64,000 nt of DNA from Geosiphon pyriformis (taxonomy: Eukaryota > Glomeromycota > Glomeromycetes > Archaeosporales > Geosiphonaceae), in contig JAAOMT010000502.1 in the NCBI GenBank assembly GCA_016748015.1, forward strand, positions 376,519 through 440,518. The letters are read 5' to 3'. Under the pieces are notes generated by a model. It was not told the origin of the DNA, searched no databases, and saw only the letters and a list, made by a program, of their open reading frames with translations. Below are positions 35,001 to 47,854 of the stretch, piece by piece (position 1 is the first letter of the stretch; every line of letters begins with the position of its first letter). The position numbers and the translations under genes were made by a program.

Positions 35001-38000
35001 TCAAAAACAGGCGCTTTGAAAGAAAACCTAGTTCTTCCCAAGAGGGGAGTATCCAATGATCTAAGAAGACTTTATAGAGTTCTTATCGTTGAAGATAATA
35101 GTGATATGAGGTAACAATTAAACTGTCCTCAAGAATAATTATAAGTTTTCTAAAAATGATTTTTTGACATTTAGAAACTATCTCACTCAAATTCTCAAAA
35201 CGGAGTTTGAGGTTTCCTGTGCATGCGATGGCCGTCATGCGCTGATGCTTATAGCTAATAAAAAATTTCAACCTGATCTTGTGTTAAGCGGTACTGTTTT
35301 TCAATTAAATTCTTGAGGTTCCCACTTTTCCTTGAATTAATCCAAGATTTTTTTAAAATTATAAAACAGATATCATGATGCCTCACATGAATGGTCTTGA
35401 ACTATTGAAAGCTCTACGCTCTGAGCCATATACTCAAAGGATTCCTTTGATTCTTTTATCTGCAAGAGCAGGTGAAGAAGCTAGCGTGGAAGGTGTGAAA
35501 TTAAAAGATTTTTTTCCTTTCTATAAAAAATTCACCTTATCAGCTAATAAAGATTGGGTCATTTTAAGGATTGGAAACAGGCGCCGATGATTATTTGATC
35601 AAGCCCTTCCGTCCTCGTGAACTAATTGCTCGTGTGAGAGCTAACGTCGAACTTTCAAATCTACGTCATGAGCTTGTAGTTCAAGAGCGTCACAAAAACC
35701 AAACACGAGAATTATTATTTTCTATTAGTAGTAAAATTCGCTCTGGATTAAATATTCAAGAAATTTTATCAATGGCGGTGAAAGAAATCCATCGAATTCT
35801 CGCCTGTGATTCAGCACTTATCCTTTTCAGTGATCCGATGAATAAAGGCTCGGCAAAAATCATGGCCAGTTCCGCTTATCACCCAGAAATACAGGCTCTA
35901 GTGGGCACACATGTTCCTTGCAGAGTGATCCATGAAAACCAAAAAATCTGGAATGAAGAAATTGATGGATTTCCAGACTTTAATGAACCCACCTGTTCTG
36001 TTTCTTCGTTTTTGGCGCCTTTTGTAGATATAGCTGATGTAGAAAGGGATGTTCTCGATCTTGAAACCAAAAGCGACAATAATCATTTTTCCAAAATTCT
36101 TGACAAATATGTATCTTCAATGTCAGTCTCTATTCGCCAGGACTCCTCTTCTTGTGGTTGGATATTTGCTCATCGAAACCCCGATGAGACTTGGTCTGGC
36201 GCTGAGAAACTGTTCATGCAACAGGTTTCAAATCAAATCACCCTGGCTGTAACTCACGCTAAGCTTCTTGAAGAAAAACTCAAGCGCGAATCGCAAATGA
36301 AAGCAGTTAAGGCGGCAAATAAGGCCAAAAGTCAAATTCTTGCCAACACCTCTCATGGTATGATAGAACATGATTTCCAACGTCCTTTAAACTAATTAAT
36401 AATGGCAAAAATTTCGACCGGAATTTCTAGAATTACTTACCCCCTTGGGAGCAATCATTGGTGTTTTATCCGGTTTCGATGATACACTTCTTACCTCTGA
36501 ACAAAAGGATATGATTCAAATCATGACTCATGCTTCTGATATAGTTCTTTCAATTATAAATGATATTCTGGACGTGGCGAAGCTTGAAGCACATAAAATT
36601 ACCCTCACCGATCGAACCTTTGATTTATTTGATCTCGTCGAAAAAACAGTCGAAATTTGTGGCGAACGAGCGGGTGCGAAACAAATAGAGTTAGTGTTGC
36701 TTTTTGAGCAGCCGAGTGAATTGCCAAAATATGTGAAATCTGACCCTGAAAGGTAAATCGACAGTTTAATTTATGTTATCCTGAATTCCATATCAAAATT
36801 TTCCGTATCAAAAATCTTTATATTATCTTGGTTTTCTCAGACTAAACCAAATTTTAACAAATTTGTTATCAAATTCGTAAGTATTTGTATTTCATTGATT
36901 TGAAAATTTATATTTTTTTAACTATTAAAGAGAATTCTTTCAGGTTAAAATTTACCGATTCCGGTGAGATTGTACTTAAAATTTCATGGGTATCATCGAG
37001 TGAAGCTCAAGTTCAAGCAACTACAGGTGTTGGGGACTCGAATGTTTTAAAAAATGGAACCCTGAGGTTTGATTTGACCGATACTGGAGCCGGGTAATAT
37101 ACATTTGAAATATAATGTTCAAAGTTGCTTCTGACAAATTCATTTTTAACATATAATGATTTTTTTAGAATTCATCCAAACTTCATGAAAGATATATGGG
37201 AAAGCTTTTCGCAAGGTGATCACTCAATTACTCGATCCCAAGATGGCACTGGCTTAGGCCTATCGATTTGCAAGCATTTAGTAACAATCAATGGAGGCGA
37301 AATAGGAGCTCAAAGTGAACTAGGAATAGGGAGTCATTTTTGGTTCTCCTGGAATGTAGGATTTCTTGCTGTGAACGCCACACCGCTGAGATCATCTTCT
37401 CAAGTAGTCCCTGTTGAAAGAATTCTTGTTATACCTGCCGCAGTGAAATCGAAGAGAATCGTTGTCGTAGATTCAGTTGAAATATCCCGACTCGCTTTAG
37501 TAGCGATGCTTACCTCAAGCGTTCAAAAAGTTAAGGCATTTGATGACTGCCTCAAAGCGGTGACAGAAACCAATGCTTGGCAAAATCAATACCAAAGCTC
37601 ACCATGCGATGTAGTTTTCTTCAATGTTGACAAAAGAAATTCGGAACAAGTATTGGTGGCTGCAAAAAGATTTCAATCCATATGTGGAAAAGATAAATTG
37701 GCTATTGGATTATTTATTTTTTGGTCAGCTGAAGGCCGTGCTCTGGGCAAAGAATTAATTGCAAAGATCGGTGGCCACACTGCAGCTTTTTGTAAACCAG
37801 TCATGCAACGACGATTATTAGATTGTTTGCAAAATATGGAAATCTTTGAATCAGGCAAAATATATGAACCTACACCACAAATTGGATTGTTAAACAATCG
37901 ATTCCAAGACTTGAATGCTGGCCTCCATGATATCCCTGAACCTAATATTGAAACGGTGAAGGAAGTTCCATCAACCCCTTTATCTGCTGAAGAGATACCA

Positions 38001-38738
38001 ACAATATCAAGGCCGATTCCTTCAAGACCATCGAGCAAGAGGTCCGCTTCGGATGAGATCAGAGACCCAAAATTTTTTGGAGTATCCAATAAATCTCGAA
38101 CTCGAACTGTCTCACAATCAAAATGTATTTTATGCGTAGTATGTATGTCTCCTTATTCATGAATTTCTTTTGAGATAAACCTCGAAACTCACCATTTCGA
38201 ATTTCAGGAGGAGAACCCTGCTAATTTGAAGGTTTGTTTGTTTAAAGTTTTTCCCTTGAGTATTCTTCAAAGAATATTGCAACCGACCACTATATTTCTT
38301 TTGCTCTTTAGGCTATCCAAGACCAACTTACCATGCTGGGCTACCAATATTTATCTGCTACTAATAGTCAAGAAGTCATTAATATTATGCGAGAACTCGA
38401 TGAATCTCCCACAATATCGAGTCGACAAAATAAAATATCGTTAATTTTAGTCGACTGTGCAATGGTAACTAACTTACTCTTTGTCTGGTTGATTGCTCTA
38501 ACATTAGATTAAAAAAAAATTCCTTATGTAGCCATTAATGTCGGGGTTTGCCGTGTCCAGAGCTATTCGTGCTATGAGGCCATCTCAACATGAAATTCCT
38601 ATTATTGCCTTAATTTCTTCTGCTGTTGAAGGCATTCAGGATAAATGTCTGGAAAGTGGAATCAATGATTATCTCACAAAGCCGTTAAAGATTTCGCAAC
38701 TCAAGAATAAGCTAATCCAATGGCTTGGGAACAATTGA
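32077..38738 (+). CDS. Double hybrid histidine kinase
   Basis: I assemble 21 exons (4,992 coding bases, 1,663 residues) with phase kept at all 20 junctions. Exon starts: 32077, 32299, 32460, 32606, 32748, 33056, 33706, 33913, 34112, 34395, 34576, 35175, 35370, 35569, 36431, 36841, 36944, 37169, 38208, 38312, 38532. Domains: PAS-like sensor about 20-130 (DWSATQFGAIETWPNSLKTL); GAF-like 133-325; HisKA with SHELTTPLTL (His366); HATPase with NAFKYT and SDTGVGIAKEH, then GSGIGLAL; receiver 1 (LIVEDNSDMR, Asp740, Lys792 in IKPF); second GAF about 830-1000; second HisKA, SHELLTPLGA (His1043); HATPase (NLLSNSLKFT, DGTGLGLS); a degenerate receiver (about 1300-1480); final receiver (LVDCAM, Asp1592; LTKPL, Lys1645). 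Two phosphorelay modules in one chain, acting through an Hpt protein and response regulators in family terms. The signal sensed is unknown. Confidence 0.9.
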
Positions 38739-41149
38739 AAAAAAAACACTCGAAATTTTTACATTTGGCTTGAGGCCTAATATTCCTATAAGCACCATGA
38801 CCCTTTATACTCACCCTTTAACTTTTTAAGAATTTCACAAGTAATCAAGCACAGATAAGTTTGATATACTTTTCCAAATGTTGTTTATGTTATTTAAAGC
38901 ATTTGTTCATCTAAATTTATACCACCCCATTTCTATTTATTTGACCTCATTTATTATGCTTCATGATGTTACGCATTCGCTGTAAAACCCGTTTTTTACG
39001 CTGTACTTTATATGATTTATGAAAATCCAAAATATAACTGACTGGATTTGATACCAGAAAAAAAAGATTTGCCAATCTAATTTAGTTCTACTAAAGAAAA
39101 CCAATGCCTTTTTTTGGCCTCGTGATTTTCATCGATACATGCAGTGTGTGAAAAATATTCAATAGTAAATTTCAAATTTAATGAAATTTTACCAAATCCA
39201 TTCAAAGACCAAATATCAAGGAATAAACTGCAAGAAATTTATTCCAATATTTCTGAGTCTCCGCCTATCTATTTAAAAACCAAATCATTCCACTATTTTT
39301 TATCAAAACTATCTTTAGCGTACATTTTTCCTGAATATTTTTAATAAAAAAGTTCTACATGTAATAAGAACCAATTTTTACAATGTAATCTCATATCATC
39401 AAGGGTTTATGCTGAAAATTGACACCATTCTAATCTTCCAGTCAGTATCAAAAAGAAACTATCTGATTCCAATATGTGAAGTTAATATATAGAATGTCTT
39501 GTATTCATTTATAAAAGATTTAACGAATATCAAAAGCATTGTTAGTTGTATTATATTTCTCAAATTGGGAGTTTTTATTAGAATATGTAACTGGAAAACT
39601 TTTAAAAAGAATCAGAATATTCTGGAAAGCAAATTTTAGTCCATAAATCGTTTCTGAATCTGTTTTTTGTATCAAAAGGCTCACGCAAAATTTTTTTGAA
39701 GGTATTCCACTTGCCTACCTATAATGGTGAAATTATTTAAATTTAAACTGATCCAAAAAAATGGTACATGTTAACACGGCAGTAAAAGAAGATTGTAAAA
39801 ATCCATTATGAGGAGTTTTAAAGTTATGTCTTGAGCAATTTTTGCAGAAAGTCGTGGAAAATTTTTAGTTTAGCAAGTTAAAAAACTGGAACTATTTTTT
39901 TTTGAAAGTTTATATAGGTTCAATGTGTCACTCATTTTCTCTCAGAGCTTTAAAACATAGTCTTATTGCAAAAAATATCCATTTACTTGTTTTTTTCAAG
40001 ACATTTCAATACATTAGGGTTTCTCATTTCTTTGAGGCGAGTCCTAAAAAGAAATGCTTTAAAAGCTGGTTCACTTTTATTTTCAATAATTAATTCATCA
40101 ATTCTACTAAAAAATACTTCGAGGCCAGCAACATTACTTTTTCAAAAAAATTTATAGACCCCATTTTTTGGTTTACTTATAATATTTTATGACGCATATT
40201 TTTTTCCTGCATACCAGCAACGAGTTTATTTGTATTAAGTCCCTAAATAATTTAAAGATTCTTTCGTCAATAACCGAAATATCTCTTGTTTATGAAACGT
40301 CTTTCATTTTTAATATAATAGCTCAGAAGATTTTGGGAATAACTCAACAGTGTGAAAAACTTTTCAGTAAAGGATTGGTTTGATTCATCATAACCATTAA
40401 AATAATTCGAAGAAAAAAAGTTTCCTTACATTATGGTGAAGACCCTTTATGACTTCAGTTCTAAATTTTACAATGTTTTCAAATCGCCAAGATTTGGGAT
40501 TAAAAAAGATGGGAATTGCTTAAAATGAAAAAAAATTTTCATCCCAGCAGAACTTTTATCATGAGCTGTCAGCTGATGTAACAAACATGGATGTACTTAA
40601 TTTCGATCTTTTTGTGTATTTTTTGGATTTGCTTGTTTCAAAAGATTATATCATTACTTGCTGAATAGAAAATGGTTAAAATGTTTGTGAAAGAAATGTA
40701 ACCTCCAATTATAATATAGCCTTAATCAAAATTAAGTACAAAAAAACAGTTTATTTAATGTTGACTTTTTGAGTATTTATTTTTTGGGATTAATAATTAG
40801 TAGCTCTTTATTTGATAGGGTAAAAACTTTAATATTTCAATTTCAATTTTTTTTTTTAAGAATTCCAAATATGAAGTATCAATTGTTTTGTTTAACATTA
40901 AAGACCTATTTTTTTGATTTTAAATTTATTAAAAATTAATATATTGAGATAAAGTTTTTCAAATCTAAATTCAACATGTAAATTAAATAAAATAATAAAG
41001 TAAATTAATTAATTGACAAAAAAATTGCAAATAAATTATTTACAGAGTATTAACTAAAATAATTAATTTAATATTTTAACTAGAAATTTTCAATAATTTA
41101 AATTGACCAAAATTTTAACCAATTATATTTTTTACAAAGCATAATTTTT
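38739..41149. other. Intergenic, no supported gene
   Basis: About 2.4 kb. Several 60-70-codon open stretches lack good starts and do not resemble known proteins. The right end becomes very AT-rich and abuts the A-rich tail of the LINE. Confidence 0.45.
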
Positions 41150-41293
41150 TTATTTTATTTTATTTTGTTTAACGAGTGCAGTCCAACCACTACCTAGTAT
41201 ACAGATGCAAGCTAAGTGAATCTAACTAAATATGGCTCATGTATTTGCTACATGTGACTAGCCACTCAAGCCAATCTAGGCAACACTACACAC

Positions 41294-44200
41294 CTACTTA
41301 AACTTTGATATTATCACAAATACCAAAAAAAAAAGACTAGTCTTGTGCAAACCAAAACTGATGGCAAACACTTCATTAATCCCAAGAAGATGAACAACTC
41401 CACTAGACAAATGTTTAATAGGATCAGCTAAAAAACCAACAGGAATTTCCGAAGTACAAACCAAACCACAATGTTCCATGTTCACTCTAAACTTAGCCCT
41501 GGTCAACCACAAACCACACCAGTGTTTTTCTGTCAGGCATCAAACAAAATCAGCCACCACCAAAACAGCCTGAGTATGATCTTTAAAATACACAGTAGCT
41601 TCATCAATCCATTTTCTTAGTACAAAGCCTTTATATAATTGCATATACACTCCTAAATCATAACAACTAGCAAGCAGAGTACACAACATAGAAAAGGACA
41701 CTGAAGAGCAGCCTATCAGCAATGACTTCCACAAAGTGATTCTGCCCAACAAAATATCAGTACACTTAATTGTCTTACTTCAACAAGTAAACACATAATC
41801 CGACAATTCAACATCACCACACATTAAACAGAGAACTCCAGGATAACATTTATCATACAATCTTTTATGAACAGCAACTGGTAACTTTTTATGGACCACT
41901 TTCATTAAGTAGATACGGAGTACAGCTAAAGCTTGGCTTGTAAAGCCTGACAACATGTGGGAGTCCGAGTGCCAAATTGAAGCCATATACTTCCAATCAA
42001 CTCTTCATCGATTACCACAGAGCCAAGACCAGCCTCCCATTGAGCACGACAGATAAATCTATAAATATTCTGAACAAAATATTGAGCATTGTCTAAGACA
42101 ACCTGACCATGAGTCATGATGTACCTTTTCCAAACACTTATAGGAAGAGACAAATTAGAGTGAGCAGTGTGCCAAGCCAAAGCATTGGCCTTGTCATTGT
42201 GAACATTACTCGAATGGCCCTTTACCTTCACCCATCCAACAGAAAAGTCCTTATCTTTGATCAACTTGTGAATATAATGCCTCTCCACCCAACATTTGTT
42301 CCTGAAATCAGGAGCAATTAAACCCAATTCTGAAGCACAAGCATTAATAGTAGCTTGACTATCGGTGTTAATAATAACTGAGCACGAAAAAGGAACACAT
42401 TCCAGCACCAGAATAACAGCATAAAGTTCAGCCATAGTAGAAGAAAGCAACCTATTGACCTCAATGCCAATACCCACATCAGCATCAGAAAAATAAGCTG
42501 CAGTCCCACCCACAACCTCAGCAGTGCCCAAATGAGACAGAGAACCATCAGTATACACTGTAAAGACATTGGACCAGAACTCATGTAAACACTCCCAAAC
42601 AACCAAATATCTTTTCGAATCAAAAAATTTTGAGCCACTAGAGACTGTGAACAGACCACCAGAGATGAGACGATAACTATCTATGTACGCAGAAACTTTG
42701 GAGTACCACAAGAGTACAGGACCCCTGGAACTTAGTCTCTTCCAGTGGCAAAAAGTCCTCTAACTGAGAACCGATCCATCTTTGCCCAATAACCTGTTAT
42801 CAAAGGCAACACCAAAACACTTTAAAGAGGGGACCACACCAAAATAAAAGGAGCTACTCAAGATTGCCAACACAGGGAAGTGACCAGCACCACAAAAAGC
42901 ACAAGGCAAATTGTTGGCCAGATATATATTATTGTCCAAAAAAATTTTAATCATACCAGCGAGAAAATTATTAGAGGGATTAACCCTCAACTTAACAAAA
43001 TGTCACAAGGGATTTAACGGAGCCCACCTTAATATCTGGAGATCCAAAAAATGGTATTCAAACAAATGCCCCAGAATACCAGGCACATTTGAGAACCAAA
43101 CCAATAAAGCCACCTTTTCTTTAGCCTGAATCTGTTCAAAAGTTTTTACACCATAAAAAGAAAGATGATGTAAAGCTTTACTGGGAAAATCTCGAAACAA
43201 GTTTGCTTTAGATTTAAGACCCTTCCTCAACATAACATCCTATTTCAAGCAGACATTCTTAGAAACAAAGCTGAATTGTGTGCAATAGCTGACAATGGGT
43301 TGCAGAACTGAAAACACTAAGTACACAAATTGTTTATCTATCAAAGCCTTCCTGAGAATCATATTAGAAAAAAACCTGACATCTAACTGAGCTTTGGCTA
43401 AACTGGGCTTAGACAACCCGTCTGTTAACAAGAAAATGTCTAAATATCTATGAGTCTTACCCTGTTTAGCAATAGAGATAGATAGTCTATTAATATGCAG
43501 AAATGCATTTGAAATTCTTTTGTTGATAGAAATCACCACAGTCTTTTTACTGTTAATTGTGATATCATTGACCTTAAAAAATTCGCCCACAATATCCAAG
43601 ATATGTTGTGTCAACACTTAACCATTACCAATTTAGATAGTATTATCTACAAATGCATCTGCCGCAAAAAATGAAAACTGACTACCACTAGACTCAATTC
43701 TGCCAGATTTCGCTACAAAGTTGGTATTGATTCTGTAACCATATAAATGTTCATGATTCTTAACCTCACACAACAAAGGGTCATAAAAAATCTGCCACAA
43801 GAGAGGAGAGAAGACCTCTTTTTGATCCAAACTATCCAACACATTGTATCCATTCAAGAAGCCAAAATCAGTCATCACTCTATTAATCCTGCCTACATGT
43901 AAGTTTTCGAAAAACGACACAAATCTGTCACACATTTTGATCCACTTCAAACTGGCTTCCAACTGTCATCAACCAACAGAATCATAGGTCTTATACATAT
44001 CCTGCAATACCAACCAGACCTCCCTATTTTTTTCCAGAGCATCTTCCATGATTGAACCAACAGCAAAAACTGGAGATTGAGTAGAAGTACTTTTCAGGAC
44101 TGAGAAATTGTCACCTCAGAGAACATCAAATCTGGAACAGACTGAAGAAATATGATCAGACAATAACTTAGATAGTATCTTTCTAGCCATCTCAATTAGC

Positions 44201-45957
44201 ACAATGGGCCTTGTATTTGTAAGAATGCCATCCCATTCATATGGTTTGGAGATCATAGAAACCCAAGCTTTTTTTCAAAGGACCAGAACCTTACTGATAT
44301 TTAGGCAAGAATTCAAAAGACTCAACAAACACTCAAGCATATTATTACCACAATGTTTCTATAGTTTGTTAGAAATGCCAGACAGGCCAGCCACTTTGCC
44401 ATCAGGTAGATTCAAAATCACATTCACCAATTTACTAAAACAAATGTCATTCATAACATCAGAGAAGGCATCATCTCTCACATAATCCAAAGGTGCATAT
44501 TGGTGAGCCTATCTGAAAGGCATTACCAAAGGTGCTACACACTTCCTTGTTCAGTCAACCATAATACTGTTGACCCTGCTTTTCACCTTAGTTGGATCCA
44601 AAACCAGTTCATCGCCTATGACCAAGTGATCTAAAACGACCTTACAAAAAGACTGCTCCAAAATACTCCAAATCATGCCACCTTTGTTAGAACTGAAATT
44701 CTCCATGTGTTTATTGATAGCACTCTGGATTGCTGTATCCCTCACCACTCTGGATTTATAATACTTAGACTTCCTATAACTCTTCCTAACCTGAAACAGA
44801 TGTTTGAAAACCTCCACCAAATCAGCCCCATTTTAAACCAAAAAATCAAACTTGAAAGCCTCTTTATAATTGACCAAAAACCACCTCTTGATTAGACAAT
44901 TATACTTATGTTTATCACCTGTATTTAAACTTTTGATGACCTTAGCCACCAACAATTCAAGTTCAAGGAATCTAGACAAATGTCTGTTTTTTAAACAGTC
45001 AAATTCGCTAAACCAGTGCCTAGAAAATATTGCATCAGCGGCTCTCACCATAACTCCACACAACACATCTCACATCTCATCCAGATCACTGAGAACCTTA
45101 GCACTCAAGAAACCACTTATGACCAAGGACAAAGCAGCTGACACATTATCCTTAAATCATAACCATTTGGAAAGGTCAGCATCCTTAAAGTCAAACTTCC
45201 ATCTGTTTCTGTTGGTCTGTTTACGAATACTGTTTATCTGAGCATCAAGAAGACCCTCCAATCCAACTGAAACTGAAATCATCTTATGATTTATGTTGAA
45301 AAACTCTAAAACTGCGCCAATATCTCATTTCATCAGAGTAGAGACTAAATTTTCACTGACAAAAATATAATCAATAACTTTTTTCACACTTCTGGAGTTG
45401 CTCTATATAGGTGAACTAGCCAAAAAATGTCCTTTGAAAGAGTTAACAAGACCCAGATCTGTGCATTTTCTGAGACTAGTATTTTTCTTGGTGTTTGATT
45501 CATTGAAGTCCCCACCCAAGATAACAAAAGAGCTTGAGTTAATAGCACTAATAATCAAGGAGTTAACCACAAGAGCCTGACCAAAACGTACACCAGCAGA
45601 TGCACCTGCATAGATACCCAAGATAGTAATTGAAAGTTTGTTCTTGAACAAGAGCTGAATCGAAATCAACTGACCAGAGATCTCATCAATTTTTAAAACA
45701 TGCTGAACCACAAAAGAGTTTATAATAACAGCCACACCAGCACCAGAAGAATCTGTATCAAAACCTGACATGAAAATGCAAACACCAAGAAACTTATTCA
45801 TGATCCATGGCTTAATGCCAGATTTTAACTTCATCTCTGTAATGATAGAAATATCACTTTCAGAATTCATGTGCCATCTAACTATATCGTCCTGTTTGGC
45901 AGGAACGTTTATGCCCTTCACATTACATGTCGCAATTCTCCAAACCAAACTGGTCAT
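41294..45957 (-). pseudogene. LINE ORF2: endonuclease, reverse transcriptase, RNase H
   Basis: The ATG at 45957 overlaps the ORF1 stop. Endonuclease: RIATCNVKGINVPAKQDD, IITEMKLK and ILGGDFNESN (about 45950-45420). Reverse transcriptase (about 44600-43250): LPDGKVAGLSGISNKL, LTNTRPIVLIEMARKILSK, and the active-site strand AFVDNTIWIGN, where the expected second Asp of F-x-D-D is Asn. RNase H (about 42550-42150): YTDGSL, MAELYAV, NTDSQATINA and the final HNDKANALA, all catalytic acids present. A Cys motif CLMCGDVELSDYVFTC follows. By hand I count about 16 in-frame stops (mostly TGA and TAG) yet the frame itself is kept from 45957 to about 41990, where one frameshift occurs; the tail continues in the new frame to 41294. 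Confidence 0.92.
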
Positions 45958-47854
45958 TGAGATAAAGAAGATACCACAGAGCCTGAGCCAGCACACAACT
46001 GATCTAACTTCTCTAATACCAAACAAACCAAAGCTTCAAGAGCCATCAACTTCAATTCTAAACAGCCCACTTTTAAAGTCAAAACTTTTGAAGTACTCAA
46101 ACCCAAATTTGAGACACCAGAGGATACCAAAAAGGGAGAAATAACTACAGGCTTAGAATTATTCAGAACCATATCCAAACCAAATCCAATATTTGCCGTA
46201 ACAGGGACAACTAAGGACTGAGAAGAGGAGGCAAGAGCCAAGGGCACCAGGTTTAAATTGTCAAGTTTGTTTACAATACCAGACACCTTATCTGAAAGAA
46301 GTTCCAAAAAATGCTCCAAAGAAGCAAGACAAGTCTTCAAAAATGAATAAACAGGAACCACAGAAGACAAATGACCAACCATACCTGAGGCATCAGAAGA
46401 GGAGCCAAAACCAGAACCAGAACCAGAGTAAAGACTATTAGATAAAGATACCAGAGAGACAACCTGAGCCCATGACTTGCCACCAAATACAGCTGGTCGA
46501 GAAATAGACACACTCTTTTTTGCATACAGCTTGGCCAATTGGAGGCAGTTCTCATCAGAGACAACCCTTTTAAATGACTTGGAAAGTTTGGGAGAAGTTG
46601 AGATTTCAGCATCACACTTTAGAACAGAATGACCATGTTTTCCACACTGTTTACACTGAACCAGGTCCAATCTAGTCCAAGAAAGTTTCACCTCACTAAA
46701 AATAGGCTCCATACAAAATGTAGACTCCAATAGCTCGTTATTCTCAAAACAAACCACAGCACAATGAACTCTATTACAAATGTCTAAGGATCAATTTATG
46801 ACACAAGTTTTCTCACCAGCTCTTGCCAAAAAATCACCAAGATCATGAACCATTGTTTCTACTGGCAAAGTAAACAAAAGCACCTTATACCAATCTCTAG
46901 ATGCCCATGTCTCACAATTCCCCACAGCTTTGGCCATGCACACTGAATTTTTTCCGATAAAGAACGACCACTTAGCTGCCAACTGATCAGTTTGACTTGA
47001 TTCGGCAAACTTCACCACAGCCTTCTGCCATATTCCAATCAGCTGAATTTTAATTGACTTAATTTCTCCAAACATAGATACTGCGGTGACAATCATTTCT
47101 TTAAGTGTGTCCATGGGAATTTTTTTGATTACCACAGCCCAATCTGAATGCATTCCTTGTCTTTTGAAATCAGAGTTTACAATGATGTTGTTATCTTTGG
47201 CCAATGAGGTGGCTTTTTCCATGCTTGCTTCAGAGGTGAAGGTAGATCTGATAATTCTTTCAAATTTTGAGGGGGTAGTGGCTCCCCCAAAACCATTGAT
47301 TTCTGAAAATAATTTTCTTATGATCTGAGTTTTGGCCGTTGCCGATTTTCCTTCCACAGCCAAAAGATTGATGTCCAAAGTGAAAGATTTTTTCACAGCT
47401 ACTTCTACCTGAGTTTTAATGATTTTGGGATCAATCCATGTCTTATCCAAAGAGAAAGACTTATGGAGGAGAAGAAAAACCTTTTCTTTCTCCTCCATGT
47501 TGTAATTAATAGAGCCGAGGGGGGAGCCAATAATCGCACTATTATTGAAACACTTGGCTTGGGGTGTATTCATTTTGGAATTAGATACTCCTTCACCTTC
47601 AGAAGTCTCCTCATCAGTATCCATATTATTAAACTGTCCAACCACTTAACCAGACCCACTACCTTTAAGAGTCACACCATTATTTGAGAGCTTAGCACCA
47701 CCGGAAGGTTTCTTGATCTTGTGACTTGAACTATTACCAACTGAACCAGAAGTTGGAACTCTGGTCGATCTTTTTTTAGCACCAGTACCACTCATGGGAG
47801 CAGCCAGTTCAACAACAAAAGGATTTGGGTCTTGTAAAGTGTTGGAAGACAGTA
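45954..47854 (-). pseudogene. LINE ORF1: zinc-knuckle nucleic-acid-binding protein
   Basis: Readable from about 47854 (LSSNTLQDPNPFVVELAAPM), with an internal ATG near 47796 (MSGTGAKKRSTR), to the TGA at 45954. One frame throughout, broken by TAA at 47646-47648 and TGA at 46791-46793. Contains the knuckle CKQCGKHGHSVLKC (CX2CX4HX4C, near 46640) and a Ser/Leu-rich C-terminus. ORF1 proteins of this type bind the LINE RNA as a chaperone. The stop TGA is embedded in CAATGA, whose ATG is the ORF2 start. Confidence 0.9.

Noticed and set aside
37673-38089. Minus-strand 138-codon reading
   Set aside because: Antisense shadow of histidine-kinase exon 18, whose sense frame continues the domain order.
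40189-40383. 64-codon plus-strand reading near 40.2 kb
   Set aside because: Hydrophobic/AT-biased, no homology recognised, no partner exons.
44870-45241. Plus-strand 123-codon reading within the LINE
   Set aside because: Antisense to LINE ORF2.
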